Shown in pieces: positions 60,347 to 64,000 of a DNA stretch of 64,000 bases (its first letter is position 1; each line of letters opens with the position of its first letter). Origin of the DNA: Desulfosporosinus shakirovi (GTDB lineage Bacteria; Bacillota; Desulfitobacteriia; Desulfitobacteriales; Desulfitobacteriaceae); contig NZ_JAJDOO010000002.1 of assembly GCF_020595055.1 (NCBI RefSeq), positions 62,001-126,000 on the forward strand, written 5' to 3'. The notes under the pieces are model-generated. The model was not told where the DNA came from, did not search any database, and saw only the letters and a list, made by a program, of their open reading frames with translations. Made by a program: the position numbers and the translations under genes.

Positions 60347-61107
60347 AACTTCTAGTTTTAGCAGGGACTGAGGATGGGCGTGACTTGGCAGATACTCTAA
60401 AACAGCGCGGTCATCAGATATTAGTCTCTACCCTAACTGCCTATGGGGCAGAATTAGTACAGGAACACGGCTTGCAGGCTCGTTCGGGAGCGATGGATGC
60501 CGAAAGTCTTACAGATCTTCTAAAAGCTAATTCCTTTGCAGCTTTAGTGGATGCAACTCATCCCTATGCTGTGCAGGTTAAAGAAATGGCTAAAAAAGTT
60601 TGCACGGATTTAGGGCTGCCATACTTGCGTTGGGAACGCTCTGCATTGAAGGTAGACGATCATCCTCTTATTCATTGGGCGGAGGATATACCCGATGCCG
60701 TTGAAATTGCATCGAAACTAGGAAAAAACATTCTGCTCACGACCGGAAGTAACGGCTTGCCCGATTGGGTATCTCATCCTTTGCTGAAGGATAAATTGCT
60801 TTATGTCCGCGTGTTACCCACTTCTCAGGTATTAGCCCGTTGCGAATCATTTGGCTTAAAACCCAATCAAATCGTAGCGGCTCAAGGTCCCTTTTCTCAA
60901 GAGTGGGATGAAGCGATGTTTAAACAACTAAAGATCGATGTCGTGGTGGCCAAAGAAAGTGGAAAAGTTGGCGGAACCCATGAAAAGATACAGGCTTGTC
61001 TTAACCTAAACCTGCCCTTGGTTCTTTTAAAAAGACCAGTACCCGAAATGGCTTCAGATAGTCAAACACTTACTCAATTTATTAAACATATGGAGGAATT
61101 GATATGA
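60343..61107 (+). CDS. cbiJ: Cobalt-precorrin-6A reductase
   Basis: CbiJ reduces precorrin-6A with NAD(P)H. The N-terminal LVLAGTEDGRDLADTL, central DATHPYAVQV and C-terminal VVAKESGKVGGTHEK are the family landmarks. It starts at GTG 60343 in a 4-base overlap with cbiH and ends in an ATGA overlap with cbiX. The length of 254 residues is normal. Confidence 0.92.
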   Translation: MKLLVLAGTEDGRDLADTLKQRGHQILVSTLTAYGAELVQEHGLQARSGAMDAESLTDLLKANSFAALVDATHPYAVQVKEMAKKVCTDLGLPYLRWERSALKVDDHPLIHWAEDIPDAVEIASKLGKNILLTTGSNGLPDWVSHPLLKDKLLYVRVLPTSQVLARCESFGLKPNQIVAAQGPFSQEWDEAMFKQLKIDVVVAKESGKVGGTHEKIQACLNLNLPLVLLKRPVPEMASDSQTLTQFIKHMEELI

Positions 61108-61472
61108 AATCAGAAATTATTATCTTAGGGCACGGCAGCCGTCGTGCAGAAGCTAACCAAGGACTTTTAGAGGTTGCCGAAAAAGTGAGCCAGTTAATGG
61201 GACAGACGGTAACCCCGGCATATATGGCTCATGATCACCCGAGTCTGCCTGAAGCAGTGGAAGCAAAGATTCAAAGCGGAGCGGCTCATATTGTCATAAT
61301 GCCACTCTTTCTTTTCCGCGGAATGCACGTAACGGTAGACATTCATGAGGAATTGCGTGAAATTCGGGAACAGCATCCTGAAGTTGAGATCATCTTTACC
61401 AGAGAACTGGGAGCCGATGACGGGATTGCAAGCTTGGCCAGCCTTCGCATTAAGGAGGCTTTGGGCGAATGA
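61104..61472 (+). CDS. cbiX: Sirohydrochlorin cobaltochelatase, short form
   Basis: CbiX inserts Co2+ into sirohydrochlorin, the entry step of the anaerobic corrin route. At 122 residues it is the small (CbiXS) type that works as a homodimer. The metal-site histidines are seen in LGHGSRRAEAN (His10) and in LFRGMHVTVDIHEEL. Its position inside the cbi operon supports cobalt rather than nickel or iron specificity. Confidence 0.9.
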   Translation: MKSEIIILGHGSRRAEANQGLLEVAEKVSQLMGQTVTPAYMAHDHPSLPEAVEAKIQSGAAHIVIMPLFLFRGMHVTVDIHEELREIREQHPEVEIIFTRELGADDGIASLASLRIKEALGE

Positions 61473-62107
61473 CAGCAGACTTCATTTTAGACCCGGGCCA
61501 AATTGAAACTGAAAGTATGCGTATTATCCGGGCTGGATTAACCTGTCCCTGGCTGGAAGCGGACTACCCAGTGGTGGAACGCATCATTCATACAACCGGG
61601 GATCCTTCATTAGAGTCTTCGATTGCGATTCATCCTGAAGCAATTGCTTGCGGTCTCCAGGCTCTGAAAGAGGGGGCTAAAGTTATTACTGACGTAGAGA
61701 TGGTTCGGGCAGGAATTTCCAAGGAGAAACTCAAGTCATTGGGCGGGAGTGTGGAATGCTTCCTAAACTCTCCAGGAGTTTCCGAACAAGCCAAAGCTTG
61801 GGGAATTACACGCTCGATGACCGCTTTTCGTATGAATGCAAATCGTCTGCGGGGTTCAATAGTGGCAATCGGCAACGCACCAACGGCTTTAATCGAGGTC
61901 TTACGCTTAGCTGAAAACCCTGAGACTCGACCTGCATTGATCGTGGGAATTCCTGTTGGTTTTATTGGAGCGAAAGAGTCTAAGGATTTATTATGGGAAC
62001 ACCAAGAGTTCCCCTCGATTACTGTGCTCGGAACCCGAGGAGGAAGCCCCATCGCCGCAACCGTGGTTAATGCGCTGATTTATACGGTCTTAAAACAACT
62101 TAAATAA
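61469..62107 (+). CDS. cbiC: Cobalt-precorrin-8 methylmutase
   Basis: CbiC moves the methyl group from C11 to C12 to give cobyrinate. The catalytic histidine lies in RIIHTTGDPSL (about residue 35); GNAPTALIEVL and GFIGAKESKDLL are also diagnostic. Its ATGA overlap with cbiX shows coupling. A 129-base gap without a gene or riboswitch follows before cbiP. Confidence 0.94.
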   Translation: MTADFILDPGQIETESMRIIRAGLTCPWLEADYPVVERIIHTTGDPSLESSIAIHPEAIACGLQALKEGAKVITDVEMVRAGISKEKLKSLGGSVECFLNSPGVSEQAKAWGITRSMTAFRMNANRLRGSIVAIGNAPTALIEVLRLAENPETRPALIVGIPVGFIGAKESKDLLWEHQEFPSITVLGTRGGSPIAATVVNALIYTVLKQLK

Positions 62108-62236
62108 GTTACTTCACTCAAGGGGACATATAGAAACTTCAATATAAATCATATAAACTGCCGCTTATGAAGTGATTCGAGATAATACGAAAGTTATTGC
62201 GTTATAAAGCACCAGCTTAAGAAAAGAGGGTGAAAA

Positions 62237-63784
62237 ATGATGTCTTCAAACAATCAATTGACGGCCAAACTCATGATCCAAGGAACCTCTTCAAGCGTTG
62301 GGAAGAGTGTCTTGGCTGCTGCTTTTTGCCGAATCTTTTACCAAGAAGGATACCATGTAAGTCCGTTTAAGGCACAGAATATGGCCCTCAACTCATTTGT
62401 AACAGCGGCAGGTGGAGAGATGGGCAGAGCTCAAGTCGTTCAGGCCCAAGCAGCTGGAGTAGAACCTGAGGTGCGCATGAACCCAATTTTACTGAAGCCA
62501 AGTGGACCAACGGGTTCTCAAGTTGTCATTATGGGCAAGTCCCAGGGTAATGTGACAGCCTTGCGTTACCATGGTGAGTATCAACGTATGACCTGGCCGT
62601 ATGTAACTGAGGCTCTTCACGGATTGCTCAATGAGTATGAAATAGTAGTTATTGAAGGGGCGGGAAGTCCGGCTGAAGTCAATCTTAAGTCAAACGATAT
62701 TGTAAATATGAGAGTGGCTATGGAGGCAGCTTCACCAGTCCTACTCGTTGCAGATATTGATCGTGGCGGGGCTTTAGCTTCTGTTGTAGGGACCTTAGAA
62801 TTAGTGGAACCTGAAGAGAGAGCCATGATAAAAGGTATTATTTTCAACAAGTTTCGCGGGGAAATAAAGCTTCTTCAACCTGCTTTAGATTTTATAGAGG
62901 AAAAAACAGGAATCCCGGTAGTTGGAGTTGTTCCCTACTTTAAGATTCGTATCCCAGATGAAGACTCTGTTGCTTTGAGCGAAGCAGACGAAAAACCCAG
63001 AGTTTCCTTAACGGAACAGTTGGACGTTGCGGTGATTCGCTTACCCTATATTTCAAACTTTACAGATTTTGATGCACTTCAAGATGAACCGGATGTTTCT
63101 GTACGCTATGTCACAGATCCGGCAAATCTGGGGAAACCAGACCTGGTGATTATTCCTGGCAGTAAAAATACTCTTGCTGATTTACGATTTCTTCATGAAA
63201 GCGGCATAGGTGACAACATTCTTACACTTTGTACGGAAGAGATTCCTGTCATAGGGATTTGTGGCGGCTATCAAATGATGGGTCGCTTAGTAAAGGATCC
63301 GCTGCATACAGAGTCCGAGCTTGAAGAAGTAGCGGGACTTGGTATTCTGCCGATGGTGACGGAATTTTATCCTCAAAAACATACTGTTCAGAGTAAGGGG
63401 ACCATCTTGACGGATCAAGGATTCTTTAAGGCTTGCACTGGAGAAACTGTGGTGGGCTACGAAATTCACATGGGGCGATCCACATTAGATGAAGGGCATT
63501 TACCCCTGTTCAATTTAACTTCAAACGGAGAATCAAATCTTGATGGTTTACAGGCAGGGAATTCTTATGGATCCTATTTACATGGGATTTTTGATAATGA
63601 CAGCCTGCGGGCCTCACTTTTAAATTGGCTCTGGGAGCGCAGAGGGTCTAAGAGACCTGTTGAGGCGTCACTCTCTCAGGCTGCGCTCCGTGAATCAGCG
63701 TTTAACGAATTGGCGGATTTAGTCCGTCAAAATGTGGATCTGGAACGGATTCGAGCCATTATGGGCTTAAGGGCAGATTCTTAG
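62237..63784 (+). CDS. cbiP: Cobyric acid synthase
   Basis: CbiP amidates the b, d, e and g side chains of the adenosylated a,c-diamide. The N-terminal ATPase has IQGTSSSVGKSVLAAAFCR; the C-terminal glutamine amidotransferase has the catalytic Cys in GICGGYQMMG and His in SYLHGIFDN. The length of 515 residues is normal. Its substrate is the a,c-diamide made by CbiA, which is not in this window, as is the adenosyltransferase. Confidence 0.94.
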   Translation: MMSSNNQLTAKLMIQGTSSSVGKSVLAAAFCRIFYQEGYHVSPFKAQNMALNSFVTAAGGEMGRAQVVQAQAAGVEPEVRMNPILLKPSGPTGSQVVIMGKSQGNVTALRYHGEYQRMTWPYVTEALHGLLNEYEIVVIEGAGSPAEVNLKSNDIVNMRVAMEAASPVLLVADIDRGGALASVVGTLELVEPEERAMIKGIIFNKFRGEIKLLQPALDFIEEKTGIPVVGVVPYFKIRIPDEDSVALSEADEKPRVSLTEQLDVAVIRLPYISNFTDFDALQDEPDVSVRYVTDPANLGKPDLVIIPGSKNTLADLRFLHESGIGDNILTLCTEEIPVIGICGGYQMMGRLVKDPLHTESELEEVAGLGILPMVTEFYPQKHTVQSKGTILTDQGFFKACTGETVVGYEIHMGRSTLDEGHLPLFNLTSNGESNLDGLQAGNSYGSYLHGIFDNDSLRASLLNWLWERRGSKRPVEASLSQAALRESAFNELADLVRQNVDLERIRAIMGLRADS

Positions 63785-63805
63785 GGAAAGACCGGGTAAT
63801 TAAAT

Positions 63806-64000
63806 ATGATAGAAACGCTTTCTTCAATTTGGGCGGTTCTTCCGATTACTGTTTTCATAGGGTTTATACTCGATCAGCTTATTGGAGATCCACGTAGCTG
63901 GCCACATCCAGTCGTAGGAATTGGCAAGGGGATTAGCATTTTAGAGAGCAAACTTAATCTAGGTCCCCCGGAGATCCGTCGCCGTAACGGCGTCTTGCTA
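63806..64000 (+). CDS. cbiB: Adenosylcobinamide-phosphate synthase, 5' part (cut by window end)
   Basis: The first 65 residues are present: FIGFILDQLIGDPRSWPHPV followed by VGIGKGISILESKL. This is the CbiB start, with the conserved D-x-x-x-GDP and PHPV motifs in the first membrane helix region. CbiB attaches aminopropanol or its phosphate to cobyric acid. It starts 21 bases after cbiP with a weak ribosome binding site. Confidence 0.9.
   Translation, partial: MIETLSSIWAVLPITVFIGFILDQLIGDPRSWPHPVVGIGKGISILESKLNLGPPEIRRRNGVLL

Noticed and set aside
61630-62052. 140-codon antisense frame opposite cbiC
   Set aside because: Shadow of cbiC; no translation signal and no recognisable domain.
1-64000. 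CRISPR array, prophage, insertion sequence, tRNA or rRNA genes
   Set aside because: No regularly spaced repeats, transposase, integrase or structural RNA gene was recognised anywhere in the window.

Overview
The window reads as chromosome of a low-GC, anaerobic, Gram-positive member of the Firmicutes, most likely a sulfate- or sulfite-reducing Peptococcaceae such as Desulfosporosinus or Desulfitobacterium. This is inferred from gene content, not from a marker gene: strong AGGAGG-type ribosome binding sites, frequent TTG/GTG starts, the anaerobic (early cobalt insertion) cobalamin pathway, non-pyrrolysine MttB methyltransferases with cognate corrinoid proteins, a membrane heterodisulfide-reductase-like iron-sulfur protein, a YtxJ-type bacilliredoxin and a DUF1540 mini-protein. 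No rRNA, tRNA, CRISPR array, phage genes or insertion sequence was seen.

Layout. 1-6.9 kb: single accessory genes (GNAT acetyltransferase, LprI-like and other lipoproteins, a membrane-anchored EFR1-type flavodoxin/ferredoxin, LysE exporter, Asp/Glu racemase, DTW protein, AIM24 protein) and one frameshifted small gene. 7.1-14.1 kb: a two-subunit xanthine-dehydrogenase-family molybdoenzyme, a PatB-type C-S lyase and an SsuABC/TauABC-like ABC transporter. 14.3-24.2 kb: DMT exporter, class A PBP, a second SsuABC-like transporter, YtxJ, an alpha/beta hydrolase, an HdrD-like membrane Fe-S protein and a PspC protein. 24.8-36.7 kb: a complete glycogen cluster (glgB, glgP, glgC, glgD, glgA and a GH13-GH77 fusion), all on the plus strand. 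36.8-38.5 kb: small membrane and cysteine-rich proteins.

38.7-49.4 kb is the most distinctive region: a sigma-54 enhancer-binding regulator, a BCCT-family betaine transporter, then corrinoid protein 1, MttB-like methyltransferase 1, corrinoid protein 2, MttB-like methyltransferase 2 and a hydantoinase/oxoprolinase-family ATPase. Good -24/-12 promoter matches lie upstream of both the transporter and the methyltransferase operon, and tandem AATCC-N7-GGATT inverted repeats lie upstream of the second. The simplest reading is a regulated system that imports quaternary amines and demethylates them into one-carbon metabolism.

49.5-64 kb supplies the corrinoid cofactor. A cobalamin riboswitch with a clear terminator/antiterminator precedes a probable alpha-ribazole salvage unit (CblS-like kinase, CblT-like ECF S component, fused EcfA ATPase, EcfT). 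Then come cbiD and, behind a second cobalamin riboswitch, cbiET-cbiL-cbiF-cbiG-cbiH-cbiJ-cbiX-cbiC-cbiP-cbiB, the last gene cut by the window end. Placing corrinoid-dependent methyltransferases next to riboswitch-controlled corrinoid salvage and synthesis is coherent: demand and supply of the same cofactor lie side by side.
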